Assembly (NCBI GenBank): GCA_029941315.1
Contig: JAPYQE010000046.1
Span: 1 to 31,734 of the forward strand
From: GCA-2724215 sp015660315
GTDB taxonomy: Bacteria > Latescibacterota > UBA2968 > UBA8231
Length of the DNA: 31,734 nucleotides
Direction: 5' to 3'
Below, piece by piece: positions 15,857 to 23,737 of the stretch. The translations under genes and the position numbers were made by a program. The notes beneath the pieces are model-generated. The model worked only from the letters and a program-made list of their open reading frames with translations. It made no database searches and was not told where the DNA came from. Each line of letters starts with the position of its first letter. Position 1 is the first letter of the stretch.

Positions 15857-16462
15857 ATGAATTTTCGTCTTTGTGCCCTATTATCGCTCGCCATCCTCGC
15901 CGCCTGCGGCACCGACGCCAGCAAAAATGCTGAAGCACCCGGCGGTGGCCCCTTGCCCTTGCCCTTGCCCTTGCGCAATCGCCCCCCATCGGGTCCGCTT
16001 GCGCTCGCGGCTGATCTCGACGGCCGCTATGTGCAGAGCATTCGCATCGAAGAGGGCGAATTTACCGCCACCGGCCCCGGCCAAGAGGTCGCCATGACCT
16101 TCGCCGCCAATGGCATGGCCAAGGTCAAACAATTCGAGTTCCGTCTTGAGATCGACCCGGTCGAAGCGCTCGATTTCGCCGAATCCGCCTTCGTCGCCAC
16201 GCAGCCCTTCCTGCAACCGCCGCCTTCGGGCACGGAGCTGGGCGACGACGGGCAATGGCGCATCGCCGGGGTCATACTAGGCGACAGCCAGGCGGAAGGC
16301 GACAATACCTTAGGCACTCTGACGTTCAAAACCAAAGAAGGCTTCGACGCGGGGACTCAGGTGCAAGTTCGCATCACCTTCTTCTCCGTCGGCCCCAGCT
16401 TTTCCGACCGCGACGACTATACGGCCAACGATCTGAATATGGGCATTACCATTAACAAATAG
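15857..16462 (+). CDS. Lipoprotein with cohesin-like domain
   Basis: A 201-residue lipoprotein. The signal peptide ends LAILAAC, so Cys17 is the lipidation site. A low-complexity linker follows, including PLPLPLPL encoded by tandem TTGCCC units. Residues 58-200 form a beta-rich domain with cohesin-like features: VAMTFAANGMAKVKQFEF near the start, EIDPVEALDF, and NTLGTLTFKTKEGF close to the 'lgtltFkvk' strand of type-I cohesins. It is encoded divergently from the giant FN3/dockerin protein, whose own ends carry similar domains, so the two may interact on the cell surface; that is inference. GAGGTT about seven bases before the ATG can serve as ribosome binding site. A tRNA gene follows 57 bases after the stop. 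Confidence 0.8.
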   Translation: MNFRLCALLSLAILAACGTDASKNAEAPGGGPLPLPLPLRNRPPSGPLALAADLDGRYVQSIRIEEGEFTATGPGQEVAMTFAANGMAKVKQFEFRLEIDPVEALDFAESAFVATQPFLQPPPSGTELGDDGQWRIAGVILGDSQAEGDNTLGTLTFKTKEGFDAGTQVQVRITFFSVGPSFSDRDDYTANDLNMGITINK

Positions 16463-16519
16463 ATAAATTTGCAGTCCTTGACGCCCGGGGAAGATTCCTT
16501 ACTTTCTTAACTAAGTGAT

Positions 16520-16595
16520 GGGGCTGTAGCTCAGTTGGGAGAGCGCCTGAATGGCATTCAGGAGGTCATGGGTTCGATTCCCTTCAGCTCCACCA
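16520..16595 (+). tRNA. tRNA-Ala (anticodon GGC)
   Basis: The cloverleaf can be drawn in full. The acceptor stem is GGGGCTG with CAGCTCC (one G-T pair); the D stem GCTC/GAGC encloses AGTTGGGA. The anticodon stem CCTGA/TCAGG has loop ATGGCAT and anticodon GGC at 16553-16555. The T arm has TTCGATT with one mismatch in the stem. CCA is encoded (16593-16595). GGC reads alanine GCC/GCU codons. A strong terminator follows immediately. Confidence 0.97.
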
Positions 16596-16605
16596 TAAAT
16601 TTTAG

Positions 16606-16640
16606 AGACCGCCTGGATTTAATTCAGGCGGTCTTTTTTT
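16606..16640 (+). terminator. Intrinsic terminator after tRNA-Ala
   Basis: AGACCGCCTG (16606-16615) pairs perfectly with CAGGCGGTCT (16625-16634) around a 9-base loop and is followed by a T-run to 16640. It lies ten bases after the tRNA 3' end and should end the tRNA transcript. Confidence 0.95.
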
Positions 16641-16772
16641 GTCGCATACGACGGCACCAACTCCGAGGACACCTACCCCCTGATGCCGGAGGCGAGTACT
16701 AGGAAATATATCAACAGAGATTGGCCAAAATACTTAGCGGAGATACCCCGTCGGCATGAGCGCGGCACCTAG

Positions 16773-17978
16773 TTGACGGGCGAAATATCTGCGCTCTCCT
16801 CGCCCGCCTTCCGCAAATACCTCTGCGGCATCCTCGCGGCCAATATGGGTTTCAGGATGCAGGCTGATCGCCCTGGCCATCCTGGTCTACCGCACGACCG
16901 GATCCGCGTTGGATCTGGGCATTGTATCGGCCATCGGCGCCGTCCCGGCGGTGCTCTGCACTGTCCTCGGCGGCGTGCTCGCCGACCGCTACGACACACG
17001 GCTAGTCTGGGCGGTAAACTCTGGGCTCTCGGCCTCACTGATCGGATTACTCGGTTGGCTGACCTTCAACGACGCCGTGCCCATCGGCCAGATCTACGTG
17101 CTCGCGGCCCTGATGGGCGTCGTCGCCGGCGTCAACATGCCCCTGTCCCAGAGCTACTTCCCATCCCTGGTCCCACCGAGCGCCCTCAAGTCTGGTGTTA
17201 CCTTCAACAGCATGAGCATGTCGATCGCCTCGATCTTCGGTCCAACCCTGGCGGGGCTGATCATCGCCGCGGTAGACCTGTCCGCCGCCTTTGCCGCCGC
17301 CGCACTCTGCTGGAGCTTGCCGGTCCTTATCGCGCCCGTATTGCCCGCTCGCCAAGCCGACCCGTGCCAGAATAACCGCACCCTGGCCGATTTTCGCCTC
17401 GGCTTCAGTTTTATACGGCAGAATAGTCTTATTCTAGTCCTAGCCGCACTGGTCGTCACCAACTACCTATTGATCTACGGCTGGGTGCAGACCCTGCCGG
17501 CCTTCGTCGAACTCTTCGCCGGCGGCGAGCGCGAAGTCGGCTACGCCTCCACCGCGGCCGGCGCCGGTGCGACATTGGGTATTATTCTCGCGGGCCGCCT
17601 CAGACCCGGTCTTTTTCTGGGTTATCAAATCCTCGGCGCCACCGCGTTCTTCGCTGCTATGGTCATCGGTCTGTCCTTCGCACCGGCGTTTTATTTCGTA
17701 CCGCTACTGGCGTTTCTCGCCCACGCGGGCAACGGCCTCTTTTCCAATTACTGCTCCGTCGCCATACAGGCCCGCATCCCCGAACCCATCCGCGGCCGGG
17801 TCATGGGCGCGCTTTCGGTCGTCTTCAACCTCAGCTCCTTTAGCGGTGCACGGGGGGCGCGATCGCGCTGGTCGGCGACGTAAGGTGGGGCATGGCGGTC
17901 GGCCCCCTAGTCATGCTCGGCATCGTCCTGCTGGTCCTGGCGACTCAGCGCAAGATCAGGACATTGGCCGAAATTTGA
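16773..17978 (+). pseudogene. MFS transporter broken by two frameshifts
   Basis: Pieces of one major-facilitator-superfamily transporter lie in successive frames. The first piece (from TTG at 16773) reads EISALSSPAFRKYLCGILAANMGFRMQ and loses frame near 16863. The next piece continues in another frame with LIALAILVYRTTGSALDLG, the MFS motif-A-like loop GGVLADRYDTRLV and most of the membrane helices. It then shifts again in a run of six Gs near 17855. The final piece (AIALVGDVRWGMAVGPLVMLG...) ends at TGA 17978. Rejoined, the protein is about 400 residues, a normal MFS length, close to the enterobactin-exporter/MFS_3-like type. A third lesion may lie at the 5' end, where an ATG at 16756 runs out of frame after a few codons. 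Assembly error in homopolymers is possible, but two or three separate lesions favour real decay. Confidence 0.88.
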
Positions 17979-18161
17979 CAGCTTTTTGCTTTCGCCAAAC
18001 ACCTTTAAGTTAGGTCATCCTACAACTCCGATGAAGCAGCGATTATCACTGTGTATTGCAGTAGAGTAATTTGGACGACCTTGGGTCACCGTGCGACAAG
18101 CATAAAAAATGCACGATCTGCTGCGCACCGAATCTCTCACAATAATGAAAGTAATGCGCCC

Positions 18162-18877
18162 ATGCTAACCGCCGCCGACCATCAGCATATGGAGGAGCAG
18201 GGCTACGTAATCGTCCCCAACGCCGTAGCCGCCGAGGAACTAGCCGCCGCCATCGACGGTATCTGGAGTCACATGCGGATGGACCGCAACGACCCGAACT
18301 CCTGGTACGAGGACCCGAATGGGGCAAGACAGGCGACCCACGTGGCCTGCTGCACTTCGACTTCCCGGTAGCAACCACCCCCAAGCGCTTCAAGCTATTC
18401 CAGGCGGTGGTCTATCTAGAGGACACGGCCGCGGATCAAGGTACCTTCCAGTGCATGCCCGGGTTCCAGAATCGCTACGAGGCTTGGCACACCGCACAAA
18501 ACGGCGATTTCGATGTCGGTAATCACATACCGATGGACCAGGGGCTGGAGAGTCCGACACCCATCGCGGGCAAGGCCGGCGATCTTTTGATTTGGGATTC
18601 GTTCACCCCGCATGGCCACTGTTACAACACTTCATCGAAACCGCGGCTCGCTCAATTTTTGTCGATGTGGCCGGCGACAGAGGAGGGCCATGAAGCCTGC
18701 CTACAAGTATTCTGGCCGAGCACACTTCCAAGCAATGACGGCAGCGCGCTGGGCGAGAAATGCAGCGGACTAGAGGCCGAGCGCCTTAGCCGCATAACAC
18801 AGTGGCGGGATGGATCGCAGACCGATTTCAAACGATCCGTAACCGGAGGAACGACTCAGCTGACGGCCCTACGGTAG
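18162..18877 (+). pseudogene. PhyH dioxygenase with frameshift and internal deletion
   Basis: The reading starts at ATG 18162 with MLTAADHQHMEEQGYVIVPNA, the standard PhyH opening. Frame is lost near 18320, and the gene continues in another frame with GLLHFDFP (probable H-x-D site), QAVVYLEDTAADQGTFQCMP and a distal FTPHGHCYNTSSKPR with the expected His and Arg. Between the WYEDPN segment and the H-x-D site about 40-50 residues seem to be missing compared with related PhyH proteins, so there is a deletion as well as a frameshift. The downstream half looks otherwise healthy, which suggests recent inactivation. It lies convergent to an intact but different PhyH gene. Confidence 0.8.
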
Positions 18878-18955
18878 CGCTCGCCTCATTCCACCGTCTG
18901 GAACTTCTCCCAATCCTCCACCGCCTCCGCCGCCTGCTGCTCCAGTTCTCCTCGC

Positions 18956-20062
18956 CTACCCGACCACCTTACCCGACTTGATCTGCGAAATGTCCCACGG
19001 CGCATAGCGGTCTTCGAGCGTATCACCCAGCTTGCGCGTCGCGGCATAGCGGTCATAGGCCACCTTCATCCACTCGTGCGGCAGCGCCTCGCGCACCGCC
19101 GGGTCCAACATCCAGGCCATGCGCGCGTCTTCCACCTTAGGCTCTTCTTCCGACGGGCCACTCCATTTGGACCAACCGATGGCCAGCGTATTGCGCTCGC
19201 GCTCCGGCACCGTATGGCCCGTGTGGATCGTCCCACTGTTGCGGATCAGGGCCTGGCCCGCCCGTAAGCGGATCGCTGTCTGTCCGGGCAGTGGATCTTC
19301 GCCGTTCCAGCTCGGCGTATGCGGGATGCCCGCATCCTTCATCTTCTTCGGCAGCAACACGTCGTGTTCGAGCGGCGTGCGCCAGCGATTGTGCGACCCC
19401 GGAATAAGCTCGTGGCATTCGTCGTCGACAAGGGCCAAGAACATACTGACACCATTGCGCTCTTCGGTCTGCTTTTTATTGTCCGCCCGGATCTCTTCCC
19501 AGCGCTTGCGCTCCACCTCCTCGGTGTACTCGTCCGTATTCGTCGCCCGGTCGTCGCGCTGCGACGGCTTGCGTTCCCCGGTTCCCCACCAGGGCAAGTC
19601 GCGATGCCAACCCAGGACATTATCCGCCTTGCGGGCGTTGCACCACAGCAGCGTGTGGCCCAGCACCACATCTTCGCGTTGCATGCCCCCGCACCAGGAC
19701 GAGCAAAACTCGAAAAACTCGTCCGAGCCGTGGAAATCCATAAAGACCGGCTCCCCGAACGCCGGGTGTATGATGCCCCTAATCGCCCACGGCTCGTCAT
19801 CGCCGGTCCGGTGTACATAGCCCCTAGAAGTATCAAGGCGGTCGTAGCCGACCTCCGGTGCGCACGCCTCGGTCAATCGGCGGCCGGCTTCGAGCAACTG
19901 GGCAATCCACGGGCTATCGACAAAGTCGTTGATAATCACAAAGCCGTGCTCCTCGAGATGTGCCAATCGCTCCGGGGTGGGGCCGGGCGCGGCATGCTCG
20001 GGGTTGAAGTCGGCAAACGCGGGGGCACAATACGTATCCGTTGAAGGTGCTAGATTGCTCAT
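18956..20062 (-). CDS. Phytanoyl-CoA dioxygenase (PhyH) family protein
   Basis: A 368-residue PhyH-like Fe(II)/2-oxoglutarate oxygenase on the minus strand. After a short N-terminus comes LEEHGFVIINDFVDS (36-50), the common start of the fold. The metal site is His153-Arg-Asp155 in GWHRDLPWWG. The distal part is GTIHTGHTVPERERNTLAIGW, with His280 or His283 as third ligand and Arg290 as candidate 2-oxoglutarate anchor. CHELIPGSHNRW (216-227) is the conserved turn. A charged helical insert (160-203) is longer than in the PhyH protein at 7.9 kb, so the two belong to different subfamilies. AGGAAT precedes the ATG. The stop may be premature: the DNA just after it encodes a plausible ~25-residue C-terminus in a shifted frame (see findings). 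Confidence 0.9.
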   Translation of the reverse strand: MSNLAPSTDTYCAPAFADFNPEHAAPGPTPERLAHLEEHGFVIINDFVDSPWIAQLLEAGRRLTEACAPEVGYDRLDTSRGYVHRTGDDEPWAIRGIIHPAFGEPVFMDFHGSDEFFEFCSSWCGGMQREDVVLGHTLLWCNARKADNVLGWHRDLPWWGTGERKPSQRDDRATNTDEYTEEVERKRWEEIRADNKKQTEERNGVSMFLALVDDECHELIPGSHNRWRTPLEHDVLLPKKMKDAGIPHTPSWNGEDPLPGQTAIRLRAGQALIRNSGTIHTGHTVPERERNTLAIGWSKWSGPSEEEPKVEDARMAWMLDPAVREALPHEWMKVAYDRYAATRKLGDTLEDRYAPWDISQIKSGKVVG

Positions 20063-20282
20063 CTTATTCCTGCTTTCGCATCGTCGAGAGGTTGCGAGTA
20101 AATATCAATACGTGGCCCAATCAAAAACTAATAGGTTACATTGTCAATGCCGCTACAACGTTGAGTGCTGGACAGAAAAGTCTTCTGCATTCATGTTATG
20201 CGCGCCAACCTTTTTTGTGACAAAGGGGCAACATGCGAACGAAGTTGAATCGACCAAAACCCCCAACCGGCTTTGCTACTGC

Positions 20283-21638
20283 ATGAATCGCAACCAGTCC
20301 ATCGCCCTGGCCCTAATCCTCGCGATCGTCGCCCTAGCTTTTTTGATCCCGTTAGAAACACCAGAGCGAGTCGTCGTTGCCCTGGCCCTCATCTCGGCCG
20401 TCTGCTGGACACTCGAACCCATCCCAATCCCGCTCACTGCGCTCGGTCTCCTGCTGGCCCTCCCGGTTTCCGGGGTCACTACTTTCGAGTCGACCTTTGC
20501 AGCTTTCGGCCGGCCCGCCGTCTGGCTCGTATTCTCGGGAATGGTGATCAGCCAGCTGATCACCGAAACAAAGCTCGGCGACATACTCTCCAGCCTGATA
20601 GCCGGTCGCCTGCAGCACTCCACCGCCTTTATCTTGGAGCTAAGCCTCTTTGGCGTGCTGCTCGCGCTCCTGATTCCGTCCGGGGTCGTCCGCGTGCTGA
20701 TCGCACTACCCGTACTGACCGCATTGATCGACGCGCTCAAGGCCGAACGCAACTCCCCGCTCAGCGCGGCGATGGTATTATCCGTGGTCTGCGCAACCTA
20801 TTATGGCGGGACCGGCATCTTGACGGCGTCCGTCCCGAACCTGGTGATCATGGGCGTGTTAGAGGGGCAGGGCCATTCGGTGTTTTGGGCTGAATGGGCC
20901 GGCTATGTCTTTCCCGTCATTGGACTGCTGCGGGTGCTGGCCGGAGCCCTGGTCATTATACTGCTCTTCAGACCCAAGCTACCCGACCACCTGAACCTTC
21001 CGTCGGCGCAGTACAAATTCGGCCGACGCGAGGCGAAGGCCCTCGGCCTGCTGCTCTTGGGTGTAGCCGGTTGGGCGACCGACGCGATCCACCATATCCA
21101 CCCCGTCGTTATCGGCCTGGGGCTTTCGATCCTGTGCATGACGCCGCGTATCGGACCGCTTTGCGCAGACCACCTGCGCAAAGTCAACTATCCGATCATC
21201 ATCTATATCGGCAGCGTATTCGCGCTCGGTGACGCTTTCGTGGCCTCTGGCGCGAGCGAGCGGCTGGCAGAAGCTTTCGCGGCCTGGCTCGATCTGGCCG
21301 ATCGCCCGGTCTTTATGCAATTAGCTGCAATTAGCTATGTCGTGACGCCCTTCAATTTCCTGGTAGACACCGCGGTCGTCGGTGGAGTATTGACGCCGCC
21401 GCTGCTGAGTCTGGGTGCGGCATCCGGCCTAACACCTTTGCAAGTGGGCCTGAGCGTTGCAGTCGGCACCGGAATGGTCTTTATGCCCTATCAGGGCGCG
21501 CCCTTTATGATAGCCTATGCCTACGGCTACGCGACCATGCGCCAGTTCGTGCTCACCATGATGCTCATTTGCCTGGTCAACCTCATCGTGCTGGTACCGC
21601 TCAATCTCGTCTACTGGAAATGCATCGGGCTGTATTGA
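20283..21638 (+). CDS. DASS/SLC13-type anion symporter
   Basis: A 451-residue protein with about 11-12 hydrophobic helices. It resembles the divalent anion:sodium symporter (DASS, SLC13/CitMHS-like) group: SAVCWTLEPIPIPLTALGLLLALP near the N-terminus (about 39-62), FAAFGRPAVWLVFSGM (about 72-87), a re-entrant-like VCATYYGGTGILTASVPNL (about 174-192), and the second-half counterpart FNFLVDTAVVGGVLTPPLL. These two hairpins form the Na+/anion site in family structures. Dicarboxylates or other small anions are plausible substrates. The ATG at 20283 gives a normal N-terminus, but no good ribosome binding site is visible; a GTG at 20217 is an in-frame alternative. It is divergent from the PhyH gene. 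Confidence 0.85.
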   Translation: MNRNQSIALALILAIVALAFLIPLETPERVVVALALISAVCWTLEPIPIPLTALGLLLALPVSGVTTFESTFAAFGRPAVWLVFSGMVISQLITETKLGDILSSLIAGRLQHSTAFILELSLFGVLLALLIPSGVVRVLIALPVLTALIDALKAERNSPLSAAMVLSVVCATYYGGTGILTASVPNLVIMGVLEGQGHSVFWAEWAGYVFPVIGLLRVLAGALVIILLFRPKLPDHLNLPSAQYKFGRREAKALGLLLLGVAGWATDAIHHIHPVVIGLGLSILCMTPRIGPLCADHLRKVNYPIIIYIGSVFALGDAFVASGASERLAEAFAAWLDLADRPVFMQLAAISYVVTPFNFLVDTAVVGGVLTPPLLSLGAASGLTPLQVGLSVAVGTGMVFMPYQGAPFMIAYAYGYATMRQFVLTMMLICLVNLIVLVPLNLVYWKCIGLY

Positions 21639-21661
21639 TGGACTTTCCGAATTCCTAGGGC

Positions 21662-22210
21662 TCAACCTACGGGCGATTCCTGGCGATTCTGCTCTATGGT
21701 CTCCGCGTCCCACAGGTTGGAAAACTTAAGCGCGCGCGGGCAGTGACCGAAGGCCTCTTCGACTTCGACGAGCAGCCCCTGCAGCAACTTGGTGTTGTCG
21801 TCGTGCCAGTAGACGGCGAGCTCAGCCTGTAAAGCCTGTGCTTCCTCGGCGTCAATGGCGCGCGCCCGGCCATTGACCCGCACCGTGCTTTCAAGACCGG
21901 GGATAAAGAACAACAAACCGACGCGGCCACCGCTCTCGACATTACCGTAGGACTGAAAAAGCCGGTTGCCGGCCACATCAGGCAGCAGCAAGCGGCGCTC
22001 GTCGAGTACGCGTACAAAGCCGGGCGTACCGCCGCGCGGCGAGGCGTCGCAATGGCCCTCTGCATCGCTTGAGGCCAGCACCGCAAAGGGCGAGTGGCGG
22101 ATGAATTCGATCACGTGCTCCTCCATATAATCGCGCACTTTGCCACGGGCGCCCTCAACCGGTAGGCCGAACTCTTCTTGGAAGCGGTTCGCGGGTTGCA
22201 CAGCGGTCAT
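21662..22210 (-). CDS. Pyridoxamine 5'-phosphate oxidase-family FMN protein
   Basis: A 182-residue flavoprotein of the PPOX fold (COG3576, MSMEG_1061-like). The hallmark segments are all present: FAVLASSDAEGHCDASPRGG (43-62), PGFVRVLDERRLLLPD, GNRLFQSYGNVESGGRVGLL and FFIPGLESTVRVNGRA. Members bind FMN between the strands of a dimeric split barrel and are thought to reduce or oxidise small molecules; the substrate is not known. AGGAG lies eight bases before the ATG. The gene is convergent with the anion symporter, with only 23 bases between the stops and no clear terminator hairpin. Confidence 0.9.
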   Translation of the reverse strand: MTAVQPANRFQEEFGLPVEGARGKVRDYMEEHVIEFIRHSPFAVLASSDAEGHCDASPRGGTPGFVRVLDERRLLLPDVAGNRLFQSYGNVESGGRVGLLFFIPGLESTVRVNGRARAIDAEEAQALQAELAVYWHDDNTKLLQGLLVEVEEAFGHCPRALKFSNLWDAETIEQNRQESPVG

Positions 22211-22320
22211 AATTTTTCTCCTACGGGAAATGCTCAGTTTCTGGCCATTGGCATCTATTAAATTTTAGTATCCGATACGTCCGCACCCACGCGACCTTTT
22301 TTGCACTCGCATACCAATCC

Positions 22321-22478
22321 CTTGGCGGCGCGGGTCGCGCTGTGGTTCGTGCGCAGAGGCTGGCTACAGCGAGATGCTCGGCGATTCAACCGGTGTCGAG
22401 AGCACACCCGACAAAGGCTCGACCTTCACCGGGTGGCTACCACTTGCCACGAAGCCCGCGAAGCCCGCGACGACATAA
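22321..22478 (+). pseudogene. Remnant of a histidine-kinase ATPase domain
   Basis: Two short pieces in different frames match the end of a HATPase_c domain. From 22321 the frame reads LGGAGRAVVRAQRL, close to the G2-box 'G.GLGLAVVR'. From 22371 another frame reads EMLGDSTGVESTP then DKGSTFTGWLPLATKP and stops at TAA 22476-22478. This matches the usual kinase ending 'GG.i.VeSTpGkGSTFt.wLPla'. Nothing upstream encodes the H-box or N-box, so only the last ~50 codons remain and they carry a frameshift. It lies between the PPOX gene and the DUF6807 gene, where the rest of the DNA (22211-22548) holds no intact gene. Confidence 0.6.
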
Positions 22479-22548
22479 GCCACTCTCGGTCGGAAAGAAA
22501 GTTCATGCCGGATTTGTACGTGAATCGGCGGAAGCCTTTTATTGCGCT

Positions 22549-23463
22549 TCAGGCTTTTGCAAACGCTGCCCATTCTTGCTCAATACCCTCTTGGTCCAAC
22601 GCCCCGCAGGCTACCTGCAGACGGTGGCGAAACACTACGGATTCACCCTCCAGTATTTTCCAATCCCCGGACAGACCTCGGCTCGGCCCAACGCCCAACT
22701 GTCCGTCCGCACGCCACGGAGTCGGATGATCAGGATTAGAGGGGTGATCCATAATCGCGATCGAAGAGAGCGGCTCGGATCTTTCTTCGCGACCGGGAAT
22801 GGGCATTTCAACAGCAACCCACCGCGCCCGCTGTCCCTCCGCTTCCTGCTGCCCCGCCCCTTCGCTATTTAACGCTTGCCCGCCATTTTCCTTGCGAAAG
22901 GGCATGCGCAAAAACATCCCGCCGTATGGAAACTCGCCGATGGTCGTCTCGACCTGCGCCTGTCCCTGCCATTGCAAGTCAAGTATAATCTTACCATCCC
23001 TTTCGCACAGCGACCAGTTTTGCGTTTCGACCAAGATCGCGTTGCCGTCCGCGTCTAGCATATTATACACGGTCTGCCATTTAACCTCGCTGCCCTCCAC
23101 TATAAGCACATCCGCCGATACGCGCTGCCAGTAGTCTCCACCTGGATGGTGAAAAAAATCCCGCCCGACCTGTCGTTGTATATCCGCGGGTTTATCCGCC
23201 TTGTAGAACCACTCTTTGAGAATCTCGGGCTCAATCTCCGTGCCATTGACGCGTGTAAATCCCCAATAAAGACCGGTCTGGTGCGGGTGGTGCCCCGGAC
23301 TGTATTCCGTGAGTTCGCCAATACCGTCAGGCGCCATGATCGGATGCAGGAACGGCCGGTGGTCCAAAATCGCCTGCTGCGTGACAAGCGGGTCAGACAA
23401 GCCTTCGCGGAATACGTCTATTTGTTGGTCTTTACGCTCGATACGGAATGCAGTGCTTATCAT
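22549..23463 (-). CDS. DUF6807 (PmoA-like) family protein
   Basis: A 304-residue protein of the DUF6807 family, sometimes annotated 'methane oxygenase PmoA' although it is not related to methane monooxygenase. The family signature is clear: RPFLHPIMAPDG (36-47), LTEYSPGHHPHQTGLYWGFT (51-70), with a His-rich HHPHQ cluster, and later GGMFLRMPF and IAIMDHPSNPDHPTPW. These positions form a beta-rich galactose-mutarotase-like fold in predictions I am aware of, so a sugar-acting role is plausible. AGGAG precedes the ATG. It is divergent from the sulfatase gene across a 274-base spacer, which suggests co-regulation. Confidence 0.88.
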   Translation of the reverse strand: MISTAFRIERKDQQIDVFREGLSDPLVTQQAILDHRPFLHPIMAPDGIGELTEYSPGHHPHQTGLYWGFTRVNGTEIEPEILKEWFYKADKPADIQRQVGRDFFHHPGGDYWQRVSADVLIVEGSEVKWQTVYNMLDADGNAILVETQNWSLCERDGKIILDLQWQGQAQVETTIGEFPYGGMFLRMPFRKENGGQALNSEGAGQQEAEGQRARWVAVEMPIPGREERSEPLSSIAIMDHPSNPDHPTPWRADGQLGVGPSRGLSGDWKILEGESVVFRHRLQVACGALDQEGIEQEWAAFAKA

Positions 23464-23621
23464 CAGGTCTCCTGTGTATCGGATGTAGGAACATACTTAG
23501 GACGCTATCCGGCTGTCCATAAAAATAAACCTGCCGATGTTGTTTGCTGCAAGCTAACTCATTGCAAAAAACCTCTATTGCACCTCTCGCAAGCAAGAGG
23601 GCAAAACCATGCGCATACCGT

Positions 23622-23650
23622 TTGACAGCTCAGCTAAAAGGCCCATTATC
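23622..23650 (+). promoter_or_regulatory. Possible sigma-70 promoter of the sulfatase gene
   Basis: A perfect -35 hexamer TTGACA (23622-23627) is followed after 16-17 bases by CATTAT/ATTATC, a moderate -10 match. It lies about 90 bases upstream of the sulfatase ATG in the spacer shared with the DUF6807 gene. The -35 is striking, the -10 is weak. Confidence 0.35.
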
Positions 23651-23737
23651 ATTGCAGATGCGATCGATACTTAGGTCTTTAGTGGTTCAGATACTCAAGT
23701 GACGGCAACCCGATAGGTCATATTCTGGAGGATTTAA

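Noticed and set aside
21317..21336. 10-bp tandem GCAATTAGCT in the anion symporter gene
   Set aside because: A 10-bp duplication would break the frame, but the protein is continuous and normal across it, so it is a coincidence of codons.
22342..22872. 176-codon + strand frame through the kinase remnant and the DUF6807 gene
   Set aside because: Most of it is antisense to the well-supported DUF6807 gene and it does not contain the kinase-like peptides in frame.
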